64,000 bases of DNA from NCBI GenBank assembly GCA_003667245.1, contig RCNN01000041.1:1-64000 (forward strand), in the 5' to 3' direction. The first letter of the stretch is position 1. The number at the start of each line of letters is the position of its first letter. The notes beneath the pieces are model-generated. The model worked only from the letters and a program-made list of their open reading frames with translations, had not been told where the DNA came from and searched no databases. Source of the DNA: Heterostelium multicystogenum (taxonomy: Eukaryota; Evosea; Eumycetozoa; Acytosteliales; Acytosteliaceae). Made by a program: the position numbers and the translations under genes. Below are positions 47,587 through 60,589 of this stretch, in pieces.

Positions 47587-48850
47587 ATGGAAGAGGGTAT
47601 CAATAATAATAATAATAATAATAATATAAATAGAAGTAATGATAGTTTTGGTACAGGTAGCAGTAGTTTATGCTAGTCGGAATATAAATAATAATAATAA
47701 TACAATATTAATAGTAGTAGTAATAATATATATAGAGAGTATATGAGATCGAATGGAAAAAGTACTCATAGTAGTAAATGGAGACGTAAAAACAAAATTA
47801 GAATAGTTAGCCAACAGGGTTCCAGTTTCCCTGGTGGTTTTCTTCGATATCATGAATCACCTCCCGAGTCAAGAACTGCTTTATTCGAAAGGCGAAATTA
47901 TAGAACAGGTTGGAGAGCCTATTTCAGAACCAAGTACAAAATTAACATTTTAGAGAAGTTTTCAAGCTATTTCTAGGATTGGACGAGCTAAAACATACAG
48001 CACTTTATAAATCAGCAATGGTTAGAGTTTCTTGGAATGACTCTTTTCACCTATATGTCAATTGGGATAGTAATTGCTACTGTCGATTATTTCAATATAA
48101 GTCAACCCTACCACAATCCACCTATTCCAGGGTTAGTGGCTCACCCAGCTCAAGCAATTTATACTGTCAGTTCTACATATTTTTCTATTGACAATCATGT
48201 TGATTACCATTGGTCCTGGTGCTGGTGGTATTTTAAACCCGACTATAACACTGACCACTATAATTACAGGATACACTACACTGACAAAGGATTGGTATAT
48301 ATATTTTTGCTGAGATCTTTGGTGCTGTCCTAGGATCGGCAATGATGTATGCTTCATTGCCTTTCGAAATATACTCAAGAACTAATTTAGCAGCATGTGA
48401 TTTATGGTTCAAAATTGTCCATAGGAAATGCTTTAGCAACTGAGTATATGATTTCTTTGTTTAATTTGATAGTAGTTTTTTGGTGGTGCACTAGATCCTC
48501 GTCAGAGTCAACAATTTGGCAACTTCATCCCACTTTTAATGGCAACTACAACCTTAGGTATATCTCTTTATGTTCCACCAGGTCTAGGTTTTTCCTGCAG
48601 GTCCAGGTTTTAATATTGCCAGATGTTTTGGTCCAGCATTGATTTCAGGTCATTGGCATCGTATGTTTAATAGTCTTTTTATTCTATTACTTGCACTAAC
48701 CTTTATTTTATAGGATTTTGGATATTTATAGTTGGTCCTATTTTAGCATCATTGACTTCTTCAATTATTTTCATTATCTATCCTCCATTTAAATTTGAGA
48801 AATGGAAAAGAAGAGATCCACCGGCTATTGCTGATCCTCAGAACAAATAA
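47587..48850 (+). CDS. Aquaporin-family (MIP) protein, copy A, multiply frameshifted
   Basis: About 400 aa if frames are joined; a paralog of the gene at 57646-58895, roughly 60 percent identical by eye. Shared features are KIRIVSQQGSSFPGGFLRYH before TM1, FLGMTLFTYMSIGIVIAT, GPGAGGILNPTITLTTIITG (first NPA-like loop, NPT), YVPPGLGF and PGFNIARCFGPALISGHW (second loop, NIA). One intron near 48661-48713 sits at the position and phase of copy B's intron. About eight single-base frame changes occur (near 47675, 47955, 48025, 48180, 48285, 48308, 48405, 48478, 48590), most in T or G runs. No other nonsense codons appear, so it may be intact in the organism; a young pseudogene is the alternative. 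Confidence 0.65.
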
Positions 48851-49863
48851 AGTAATTCTTTGTTGTTTTTTTATATATAATTAAAGTGATTAGTCAGTTC
48901 TTCTCATGCAACAATCCTTGTAAAAGATAAATTAAAATACATCTGATGAATCTGAACATATTTCGACTCGAAGAATAGTACGATATTCTATTTCCTCTAA
49001 TCTTGATAGTAATAGACACATTTTTAGAAGATAAAATTTTAATTTGACTGTTACATTTTTAATAATCTCTAATCCCCATTCAATAGCCGCAAATCTTTTA
49101 CAATAAAAACTGTTCTGTTCAGGAATAGAACGTCCATTTAAATGATTCTATAATCAATGTAGTCAGGATACTTAACTTTTGATATACACAAGCCACCAAT
49201 TATTACAGAGATTTGGGTTTAATCTTTTTAAATGGTGTGAAAAATAAAATTAATAATATTTGGTGTATGTGAGCACTGTCACTCTTGAATTCTATATTTT
49301 GTATATGATTCCCCTACCCTGTATTAGAACTTATCTGAATTTGAAAACCGTTAGATAATTAACCAATTTGAGAATATATCTTTTCTAACCAATTAAAGTT
49401 TGATAATGATATTAAATGTAGAGTACATATGTTCATTTATTTTAGATGTATATTTTTTCTTTTCGTTTTAATTTTAGATACTCTACTTAAATGAATAGTT
49501 GTATCGTTTATCTTCACTTAAACTCTTAACGATTTATTCCTTTAAGTTTTTCTAAATCTCATATAGTTACCCTATATAGAAGCAGTGAAGATGATGCTTT
49601 ATTTAACATATACTAGTTTCATATTCTTTTTCACAGTAACCAATAAGAATTCCCCACTTTTGAATGGATATTAAGAGAAAAGAATTATCTTGATAAATAT
49701 ATAAATAACCAATAAATACAAAAGGTTCCTGATGAACTAATTATAATTTATTTTTATATTCATTTCTTCCACTAATATTCACAATCATATGTTGTATATT
49801 TAAAATAAGGTTTAATATATACATTTATATTAAATCTAAAAATCTAATTAAATAAAATTTACA
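48851..49863. promoter_or_regulatory. Upstream region of the polyketide synthase
   Basis: About 1 kb of AT-rich DNA without coding signal. It separates aquaporin-like copy A from the PKS start on the same strand and should hold the PKS promoter. Confidence 0.5.
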
Positions 49864-52800
49864 ATGATTTCCAATAATTTTTCTTTTGAAAACAATGATG
49901 TTGCCATTATCGGTATCGGATTACGTCTGCCAGGAAAGTCGTCCACCCCAGAGAATTTCTGGAACAATTTATTAAATTCTTTTGACGGAGTTGTTAAGGT
50001 TCCTAGTGAGAGATGGCCCGAGTCCTTTCACCAACACAATCTCATCTCAAGTGAGACTGCTGGCTTGTTAGAGTTAGATGAATGGAAGAAATTTGATTCA
50101 TTATTCTTTGGAATGGCTCCAAAAGATGCAAATGGAATTGATCCACAAGAAAGAATGTTACTTAAGGTTACTTACGAAGCCTTGGAGGATGCCCAAATTC
50201 CATATAAATCATTAAGAGGTTCCAATACTGGAGTTTTTGTTGGTGTTTCCAATGTCGGATACTCTACACTCCAGTCACGTAGTTCATATCTTGATCCATT
50301 CCCAAATACTTTGTCAGATGCTTATATTCATTCAATTCTTGCTAATAGAGTTTCGTACTGTTTTGACCTCAGAGGACCATCGGTGTGTATTGATACTGCA
50401 TGTTCATCATCGCTGTGCTCAACTGATTTTGCCATCCAACACATTCAAAGTGGTCAGTGTGATGTTGCCATTAGTTCTGGAATTAATGCTCTTTTTGAAG
50501 TTGAATCTTCAGTGGGCTATAGCTCTCTTGGTGTTTTAAACAATCATTGTCGATCATTTGATGCTGATGGTAAAGGTTTCACTCGTTCCGAAGGATGTGG
50601 TGTAGTTATTTTGAAGCGTTTATCACTTGCCGAAAGAGATGGAAATAGAATCTATGCTGTTGTGAAGGGAACAAGCACCAATTCCGATGGACATTGCAAT
50701 AAGGATACAATGTCAACCCCTTCCAGCCAAACTCAGTCTGAAAATTATCAAGATGGCACTACAAAGATCAAAGATTGATCCATCTGATATCTATTATGTT
50801 GAAGCGCATGCAACTGGTACCATAGTTGGTGATCCAATTGAAGTGAATGCTTTGGCTGATATTTTTGCTAGTAACCATTCACCTGAGAGACCTCTTAAGA
50901 TTGGATCGGTCAAATCAAACATCGGTCATCTTGAGAGTGCAGCAGGAATTGCATCTCTTATCAAAGTATCATTGATGTTAAAGAATAGAAAGTTAGTTCC
51001 AAACATCAATTTGACCACTTTAAACCCAAAGATTCCTTTCAAAGAAGCTAACATCCAAGTCATTACAAAAGTCGAAGATTTACCAAATGATAAATTGATA
51101 GTTATGAGTGTTAATTCATTTGGAATTGGAGGAACCAATTGCCACATTGTTTTGCAAGAATACAAAACTACGAAATTCGATGCTATGTAAGTGGTGCAAT
51201 GTTGATTAGCTAGATTTACTTCAATTAATACATGTTTTTTTATTTTTTACAAAAGTTCAGATGAAATTGAGAAACCTTTGATCATTCCCATTAGTGGTAA
51301 CTCTGAATATTCTGTCAACAAGTATTTTGAGGCAGTATATTCTTACCAAAAAGATATTAGTTTCAAAGAGTTTGCACTCTATCAATCTCTGACAAAATCA
51401 CATCATTCAACTAGAAGAGTGATCGTTGCAAAGGATTGGAGTGAATTCTATGAAACAACTAATGTAGCCAAAGGTATCTTACTAATAGAGATAGCCCTGA
51501 CAAGAAATTGATCTTTGTATTTTGTGGACAAGGTCCACAATGGAATCAGATGGGAATGCAACTCTATAATTCTGAGCAAGTTTTATAGAGCAACAGTTGA
51601 CAAATTGGATTCATTGATTAAAGAATACACTGGATATAGTGTCATTCAAAAGATGCTAGAGCTAACCAAAGACTCCAATGATATCCACAATCCGATTATT
51701 GCTCAGCCATCTCTATTCTTGTTCCAAGTTGGGTTGGTTGAGCTCTATAAATCCTGGGGTATTGAACCATCTGTTGTCATTGGACATAGGTATGTTGGTC
51801 TTTAATTTAACATCCGTATAATATTAATTTGAATCGATTTTGTCATAGTTTTGGAGATATTACATCTGCATATGTGTCAGGAAACATATCATTATCAGAT
51901 GCCATTAAAATAGTTCACTTCAGAGCTTTGTATCAGAGTGAAACGATTGGAACTGGTAGAATGTTGGTTGTTGGAATGGGTGCAACTAACTACCAATCAA
52001 AATATCAAGATAAATATCCCAAGCTTGAAATTGCATGTTATAATTCCGCAGAATCTATTGTTATCACTGGCTCACAAATAGATCTGAATGAGTTATCCAA
52101 AGAGTTAAAATCTAATGATGTTTTTAACACATTCCTTAGAACTCCTTGTTCATTCCATTCTACTCATCAAAAGCAAATTAAATCAAAAATATTTGATGCC
52201 TTAGGCAAATTCCCTTCACAGAAATCAAAAGATTCCATGGTATTCAACCGTCACAGGAGAATTAAAACAAGATGGAATGGACTCAAGATATCTTTATGAT
52301 AACATTAGAAAGCCCGTATTGTTCCACAAAACACTTAACACTATGAGTGAAGATATCAGAAATTTCGAAGAATATGTATTCCTTGAAATCTCTCCACATC
52401 CAACTCTATCAAATCTAATTCTCCAAACTATTCCACAAGCCAAAGTAGTCCTCCCCATTCCAAAGAAACAAAGATGAATTGGTTTTATTCAAATTATCTC
52501 TTGCTTCACTTCATTGCTTTGGTGTAAATATCAATTTCCAAACTCAATTTTTCAAAACTTGATATCAATAACCAAGAATGGAAAGAAAAAACATCAAATC
52601 TTCCAAGATACCAATGGGATAATGAATTGTTTTGGAGAGAATCACCTTATTACCAAAATAAGAGATTAAATGGTCCTTCAACCTCTCTACTTGGACATAA
52701 ACAATTGGGTAATGGAAATACAGTTTATATTGCAGATATCGATATCAAGCGAGGCCCATTCCAATATCTAAAAGATCACCAAGTTAAAAACAAACCATTA

Positions 52801-55800
52801 TTCCCTGGTGCTGGTTACATCGATGCAATTATTGAAGCATTTAGGTCACATGAAAAAGATATTGTCATCAGCAAACTTGATTTCATCTCTCCATTCTTTT
52901 TAAACGAATCAGAGCATTCACAGAAGCTTCAAACAACCATTGAGAACCTTTCAAAATATGAATACAGAATTCAGTTCTACAATAAGAACAAGGAGTGTGA
53001 GAATACAAATGAAGAATGGTTTAAATCTGCTAAATCAATTGTATCACTTACCACCCCCAAAGAAACAATACAAAGAGTTGATGTTTGATGCTTTCAAGAG
53101 TAAATGCAATCTAACCACCTATTCTCAAGAGGATTTCTACAAGAAGACTTTGAGATTTGGTTTGAAATATGGACCTGCATTCCAACATATCAAATCTATT
53201 TCAATCGGAGAGAAAACTACATTTGCTGTACTCTCTTCCAAAATCTTCAAACAATGCTCCATCTCATATTCTTAATGCAACTCTACTCGACAATTGTGCT
53301 CATGGATTATTTGGATTAATTGAAGACAGAAGACAATGTATTTTCAAATCAATTGCTGAAATGAGAATCAACTACCAAGTTTTGAAAGAGCTTGAGAGCA
53401 ATACTCCAGATGAACTTTATCTTCTATCCACATTTATCAGTTTTGATAACTATGATTATGTTGGAAGATGTCAATTAGTGTTGCCTGATGGCAAAGTTGT
53501 CTTGGAAATGGAAAGATTTACAGCAAGTTCAACTGAAAGAATGAAAATGAAGAAAATCAAATTCCCAGAGAAAGAACTATATTCTAGTGTGTATCAATCC
53601 AAAGAATCTTGTTTACCTGCAACATTTGATATTGCTACAATTCCACTTTGGAAAGAATCTTATGAAGGACTTAAGATTAGAGAATATACCAAGGACTTTA
53701 TCAAGTTTTTGTATCAAAGAGTCTGCATTGATATTCCATCATTTGATTTAAATGATGTTCTAAAACCGACCAGCGCATGAATCATTTGATCATCTCAATT
53801 TGGCTAGAACAGATTCAAACATAAAGCTATTCAATAGAATTGTTGAAATATTAAAAGAATATCTTAATCTAGAAGAGACCAATGAACAATCAGATCCTCG
53901 TCTCTATGAATACAAACCAATTATTGATTCATGTATCAAGTTGGTAACCGAAACACTTTTGGGAAATGATGTTTATGGAGAGCAGTTATTCAGAGATGGT
54001 AGTATTCCAAAGCTATATGATACCCCACCAATGATGTACTATTATAGACAAACAGCACATATTGCTTCATCAGCAATTGCAGAGCTTGTCAAACAACATC
54101 AATCAAATAGCAAATCAAATGAAAAGAAAGTGATAAGAATTCTTGAAATTGGTGGTGGTCTGGGAACTCTGACAAACGTTTTGATACCACAACTCGATGA
54201 AATTCTCAAAGACCAAAGTGATGTGGAAGTTATTTATACTTTCACTGATGTTTCTTCATACTTCACGACACCAATGAAAGATAAATTAACCAACAAATTC
54301 AAGTTTAAATCAAACTTAAAGATCAAATTTATGGTTATAGATTTGGAAAAGGATTTGGTAGAAAGCGGATTATTGAAAGGATCATATGATATGGTCTTAA
54401 TGTCAATGGTCATTCATATTGCCAAAGAGATTGTTCCTGCTTTGAATAATATCAATAGAGTTCTCAAACCAAATGGATGGTTACTATTTATTGAACCGAA
54501 TTATAAATCCCCATTTGTTGATATTGTTTTTGGTGGATTCAATACAATCTGGAATTTCAATGATGACATTCGTGACCACTATGCTCTCAAAGCTGAACAA
54601 TGGATAGATTTACTTTCCAATGATCTTGGATATTATAATTCTAGAGCAATCGGATTAAATGACGAACATGGAAATCAGGTATCAACAGATTTTGGTCATT
54701 TATTTATTATTGCTTCCCAAAAAATCGGCTTCAATAAGTATCCAATCAATGAAGTCAAGAAACTGTCATTAGTTGTCAATGAAAACCAATCTATTCCAAT
54801 CGAGCTTTTTTGAAAAGTACACAAAAGATTCAATTCAAATCATTCATTCAAATAATATAGAAGAATCCACTGATATACTTAGAGGCTCACAAGAAATCCT
54901 ATTCCTTTGTACAATTGACCAACTTACAATTGATACCTATCAACATACAATTTATCACTTTGCCCAACTTCTTCAAATTTTCACCTACCAAGAAGAACAA
55001 CCTTTGATTACTGCAGTAACAAGAAATTGTGAATCCACAAAACTATCTTGCAAATTCTATTGGTGGAGTAATCAGAACTGCTTGGATAGATCACAAAGAG
55101 CTAAAAATATGTCAAATTGATATAGACAATGACTTGAATCAAGAAAACATTAGGCTTATATTCCAGATTTTCTCAAAATGAAGACTCGCTTGATGAATAC
55201 AATTACAAAATCATTAATAATCAAGTCAAAGTACCAAGAGCTGTAAATATCATAAATGATATTCAAGAAACATCAGTGGTTTATGAAAACAATCTCAACA
55301 ATTTGGTTTGTAAATTGAACCTTAATCTGGAATATAAATTGTCAAACAGGTTGGAACTACGACCAAACGAAGTAGAAGTTCAAGTTAAAGCAGTTGGTCT
55401 AAACTTTAAAGATTATTTATTCCACGTCCAAATGCTTCCAAAGGATTTTCATGGCCTCTGGTGATATTTATCATCCTCCACTTGGTTTAGAAGGATCTGG
55501 TGTAATTTCTAGAGTTGGAAGTGCTGTCACAAGAGTAAATGTTGGAGATGAAGTTGTTTGTATAGGAAATTATAGCATGTTTACCACTCATTCAGTCTTA
55601 AGAGAAAGTGATGTCATTATCAAACCAAAAGAAATTTCATTCAATGATATTGCTTCCTTTACGGGTGTGTTTGGAACAGCTTACCATTGTTTGGTAGAAG
55701 TTTGTCGTTTGGACCCAGAAAATGAAATAGTTTTAATTCATAGTGCAACTGGTGGCTTTGGAATAGCTGCACTCAATATATTGAGATGGATGAAATGCAA

Positions 55801-57385
55801 GAAGGTATATGCAACTGCTGGTTCAAAAGAGAAGATTGAATATCTTAAAACCAATTACTCAGATATCTTGATTGATGCATTCGATTCACATACCACAGAT
55901 TTTGCCAATGAAATCAAGAATCAAGGAAACCAAGTCAATGTTTTAATTAATACCTTATCTGTTGATTTTATGAATGCTAACTTCAAGGTAATGGCACCAT
56001 GGGGAAGAATTGCCGATATCTCTCTGACACACATCTACAACAGTGAGCCACTTGACTATGGTTGTTTCAAATATGATATATCCTATACTCCAGTTGATTA
56101 TCAATATTTGTCAATACATCGTCGACCTTTCACCATAAAATCACAAGAATATATGTTGAATGAAATTGTTGCTGGAAGGATGAATTTAACACCGATCAAG
56201 GTTTTTGATGTAAAGGAATCTAAAGAAGCAATTAAATCAATCAAAGACAGAACACATATTGGTAAATTGGTTGTTGACCTATCGAATATTGAAAATGATA
56301 TTTTTAAACCACTCTTGGAATCCAAGAACAGATCAAAAGTACCAAAGATAAATTTTAAGTTGAACATCAAGAATAGTATTTTAATCACTGGACAGAATGG
56401 AATTGTACTTGAATTGGTTCCATGGCTTGTAGAACACACAGATGCTTCAGACATCATAGTCCTCACAAAATCGACAATGAATTCGAGATTTAAGAAGGTC
56501 TATAATTCAATCAAATCAAAGAAGATTCATTTTTATCAAGTCAATGTTTCAGATAAACAACAACTCAAGCAAATCATTGAAACATGTACTGAGAAATATC
56601 CTCCAATTGAAACAATTTTCCACCTTGCAGTAATTCTAGAGTCATTGTCAATCAATGACATGACACCCAAGAACATTAAGAATGTTCATGATCCAAAAGT
56701 AAGAGGAGCGTTCAATCTGCATGAAATCTCAATTGATTTGAAACTTCCAATCAATCAATTCATTTTATTCTCATCAGTCTCTGGTATGGCTGGTGCAGCA
56801 TCTCAACCTGCATATAATTCAGCCAGTCAGGCTTTGGATGCTTTAAGTCGATACAGAACGAATGTCCTTGGTTTGTCGACGAAATCAATCATGTGGGGAG
56901 CAATTTTAGGTGAAGGACTTGTTGCAGACTCTATTGGAAGAATTCAGTACTTTACCAACAGAGGTGTTGAACCACTAACACTTCCAAAGTTCTTTGGTTG
57001 TCTTGAAATGATCATCTCTCAAGATACCTACTGCAATCCAATTGTCACGAATCTAACCAACAATTTGATCTATGATTTCCACCCACATATGAGACAAGCA
57101 ATTGACCATATGACTAACAATGAATCTGGTAAGAGAAGATCGAATTTGGATTCCAACAAAGATCTCTCCGAGATGCTGATCGATGCTCTCTCTGGACTAC
57201 TTTCAATATCCAAAGAGAAATTTAACACTGAAACCAAACTAAAAGACTTTGGAGTAGATTCTCTGAGTACAGTTCAAGTTAAACTATACTTAGATTCTTT
57301 TGAAAAAGATCTCTTCAGATTAACAGAAATTCCATCCCTCACCATTAAGAATCTAGTAACCAAAATTAACAAATTTAAAAAATAA
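49864..57385 (+). CDS. Single-module highly reducing type I polyketide synthase
   Basis: About 2,460 aa. Domain order by nucleotide position: KS 49890-51180 ([26 protein letters not shown]); AT 51500-52480 ([17 protein letters not shown]); DH 52690-53500 ([24 protein letters not shown]); C-methyltransferase 53950-54720 ([13 protein letters not shown]); ER 55300-56290 ([11 protein letters not shown]); KR 56370-56990 ([19 protein letters not shown]); ACP 57170-57385 ([11 protein letters not shown], with the phosphopantetheine Ser). No thioesterase or reductase follows. Introns are 51187-51255 and 51790-51848; the second splits the Ser codon of the AT GHS motif. About 14 frame breaks lie between 50744 and 55450, mostly in short homopolymers; the last 1.9 kb is unbroken. 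Dictyostelids carry dozens of such genes. The product is unknown. It is flanked by two paralogous aquaporin-like genes. Confidence 0.93.
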
Positions 57386-57645
57386 ATGTAAATAACAAAG
57401 TTCGTTCACTTCAAATCCTGATGATGTTAGTAACGTTGAGTGAAGTAGGTCTAACTTCAGACAAACTCATATTAAAAATTCATGATCATATGAGGGTTTG
57501 CAATAAAAATAACCGAATTTTTTAAAGGAATTCTTGATTTTAGATCTCGAACTATTCTGGATTTAAAGAATAAATAGTTCAAAACTTTAGGATACAGTAT
57601 CAAGAAATGATATCCATAATTTAATTAATTTCATTGACAAAGAAA

Positions 57646-58895
57646 ATGAATAGTGAAAATTGTATTGCTCCTAAGAGTACAAGTAATAATATAGAGCTTG
57701 AAGCATATAGTGCTGAAGCAATAGACATCTCTATTAATCAAAATAGTGTTGAGAATACCAAACAACAAGAAATCAATGAAAAGAAAGATAATAGTGGTAA
57801 TAGTAGACGTAAAACTCATAAATGGAGCATTAGAAATAATTTAAAGTTGGTCAACCAAAAGGGATCAAGTTTTCCTGGAGGACTTGTGCGATATAGAGGC
57901 AACAAAGGGACTGTATCAGATCTTGTCTATGATGAAGGACATGTTGTCGATGGAAGCTATGAGAAGTCATCAAATATGAAATACAGAGAGTTATTTAAGC
58001 TGTTTCTTGGCTTGGACGAGCTACGAAGCTCTGCATTGTACAAGTCGGCTATGATTGAATTCTTGGGAACTACCATTTTTACGTACATGTCGATCGGAAT
58101 TGTAATTTCAACCATCAACTATTATAACTTTAGTGTTGTTCACCATGATCCCCCTGCACCTGGTCTGGTATCAAATCCATCACAGTCAATAGTACTTGCA
58201 ATACTCCATCTCTTTCTTTTGCTTATTATCATGATAACTATTGGACCAGGCTCTGGTGGTATTATGAACCCAACCATCACTCTTGCAACTATTTTCACAG
58301 GATATACTACATTGTCCAAAGGAATCGTCTATATTTTTGTGCAGATGATAGGGTCAGTTGTTGGATCGTCAATGATGAAGGCATCCTTGCCTGAGGAGAT
58401 CTACCTCCGAACTCATCTTGGAGGATGTGACTATGGAAACAACTATACTGATGGTAATGCACTTGCAACAGAATATATGATATCGTTATTCAATCTACTT
58501 GTAGTGTTTGGGGCTGCATTGGATCCACGCCAGAGCCAGCAGTTTGGTAATCTCACACCTTTGGTGTTGGCCACCCTTACTCTTGCAATTTCAATCTACG
58601 TACCACCTGGCTTAGGTTATCTGGCAGCACCAGGATTCAATATTGCAAGATGTTTTGGTCCAGCACTTATAAGTGGACATTGGAATAGTATGTTACCTTG
58701 ATTTTATCTAATGAAATATATTGTAATAGTTCTAACCTCAAAATTCAAATAATATCAGGATTCTGGATCTTTATTGTGGGACCATTATCAGCGGTGATCA
58801 CTATTTCAGTGATAGTAACAATACATCCACCCTTCAAGATTGAAAAGTGGAAAAAGAAGGAAGTCGTCTCCAATCATGTAGGATGTCAACATTGA
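57646..58895 (+). CDS. Aquaporin-family (MIP) protein, copy B, with altered NPA motifs
   Basis: About 392 aa in two exons; intron 58688-58758. The first ~110 residues are a hydrophilic N-terminus with a conserved element (GSSFPGGLVRYRG). Six TM segments follow, among them IEFLGTTIFTYMSIGIVI and ILHLFLLLIIMITIGPGSGG. Loop B reads NPT (GIMNPTITLATIF) instead of NPA; loop E reads NIAR (PGFNIARCFGPAL) instead of NPAR, keeping the selectivity Arg. The C-terminal TM (FWIFIVGPLSAVITISVIV) and a short basic tail end the protein. No frame breaks. MIP channels carry water or small neutral solutes; altered NPA boxes make the substrate uncertain. The start at 57646 was chosen as the first ATG in frame. 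It follows the PKS by 260 bp. Confidence 0.85.
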
Positions 58896-59184
58896 TGACT
58901 TTTAGTGTCTTTTCACTTCTCCAAATAGGAGTGTGCTTTAATAATAAATTTTAAAGATTTTACAAATCAAGATCAAAAAATACACAACGTTCTCAAAAGC
59001 CATGTGCATTTCAAAGGAGATTACCCAATCATTTTTTACAATACCACACATGCACATCTCAACACCACACGGAAAAAAACCATTCATGAAAAAAAAGTGC
59101 CGTCTTATTCACATGACTTTTGTTAACAAGATCTTTTGCAAAGACGAAAGCCCACTTTTAATTAATTAATTGATTGATTGATTG

Positions 59185-60464
59185 ATGTATCAGCATTGTC
59201 TTTTGAAGAAATCAGTGTCATTATTCTTTGCAACTTTCAAACCACTCCACAGAATGTCATCCTCTGCTTCTTCATCCGATGTCATTACTTCACCAAAAGA
59301 AACTAATCTGATTCAAACAAAAACAAATGACAGCAGCAACAATGCACCAACATCGTCATCTTCACCAGCAGAATCGAATGTAAACACCACACTTTCCGAT
59401 AGAGATCGTTACTTTCTCGAGAGAAAAGAAAGAGTGTTGGACTTGATGGGACCAACCAAATGCAGAAACTGTTGGTTCCTCAAGATAAACTGTATATGTG
59501 AACGAATCATACCCATCAATTTCAAACATCGATACATCACATTGTTTCATCATAAAGAATGGAGTAGAGTCAGTAACACTGGAAAGTTGGTTGCAATGTC
59601 TTCAAATAGATATCATCTCAACAAAATGATCAAAGATAACAGTAGCAACAACAACAACAACAATAACATAACCGAACACAATTTATTAGATATAAATTTA
59701 GACAGTAAATCAAAGGTATTGGTTATGAAGATAGATGAGGACGATGCAATGCTAAAGAGCATCCTTGATACAACTGATCACAAGAAAATATTCGTCCTAT
59801 TCCCCTCAAGTGATTCAATAACAATAGAGGAGTATCTAAGTCAATTTAATACTGACAAAGACTCTAAAGTGGAAGCAGAAGTAGGAGAGTCATCAGTCAA
59901 ATCAACGAATGAAGAATCAAGGTCAGAGTCAATATCTATATCAGAATTGAAGCGAGTAGAGGCAGATAACGATAGCAAGGATAGTGTAAATAAAGATAGC
60001 GATACAATTTCAGTTGAAGAGATATTGGCGAATGTTAGTATAGATGAGAATATAAACGAAGAACTTACTATGATCATCTTAGACGGCACATGGAGTCAAG
60101 CAAAGAAACTAATTAAAAACATACCTGATGATATTAAAAGAGTAACTATTCCTACTTATATTGCAGGCGACTGCAAGTGTCATTATATATGATTAGCCAT
60201 TAACTTGCTTGCTATATACTACAATAGGTAAGACTAACGTTTGGCGAGAAAAAGGTCAAGTCATTATACAATCAGCTTAGAAAGCAACCTGCAATTGATA
60301 GAATTTCGACTTTAGAAGCATCGGTGCTCGCTATGCAAATCATTGGAGAAAGCAGAGCTAATTGTCAAAATCTAATGACCTCTTTCAAATGTTTAGTTCA
60401 TACACTGATGCAGCAGAGCGGTGCCAAAGGTAGATCATTTAAAACATGGATAGGTGATAAATAA
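59185..60464 (+). CDS. DTW-domain tRNA-uridine aminocarboxypropyltransferase-like protein
   Basis: About 407 aa. The DTW domain is marked by a Cys cluster (KCRNCWFLKINCICERI) and ILDGTWSQAKKLIKNIP, with STLEASVLAMQIIGE in exon 2. DTW proteins (human DTWD1/DTWD2, bacterial TapT) transfer the aminocarboxypropyl group of SAM to tRNA uridines. Between the Cys cluster and DGTW, a ~110-residue acidic, Ser/Asp/Lys-rich stretch and an Asn run enlarge the domain. The N-terminal 25 residues are basic and hydrophobic, possibly a mitochondrial presequence; an alternative ATG is at 59254. The intron probably spans 60175-60232 using the acceptor AAG at 60230-60232. No frame breaks in the first exon. Confidence 0.82.
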
Positions 60465-60589
60465 AACAAAGTAATCAAATGAAACATTTGATTCAATATT
60501 TATTTATAGTAATAAGAAACAACAAAGATCTATAACATGTTATAGATAGAATATATATATATATATCAATAAAACCAGCAAAACTCTGT

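Noticed and set aside
49864..55450. Programmed frameshifting in the PKS
   Set aside because: About 14 shifts of both signs at ordinary A/T runs, with no shared slippery site or downstream structure; the same pattern occurs in unrelated genes across the window.
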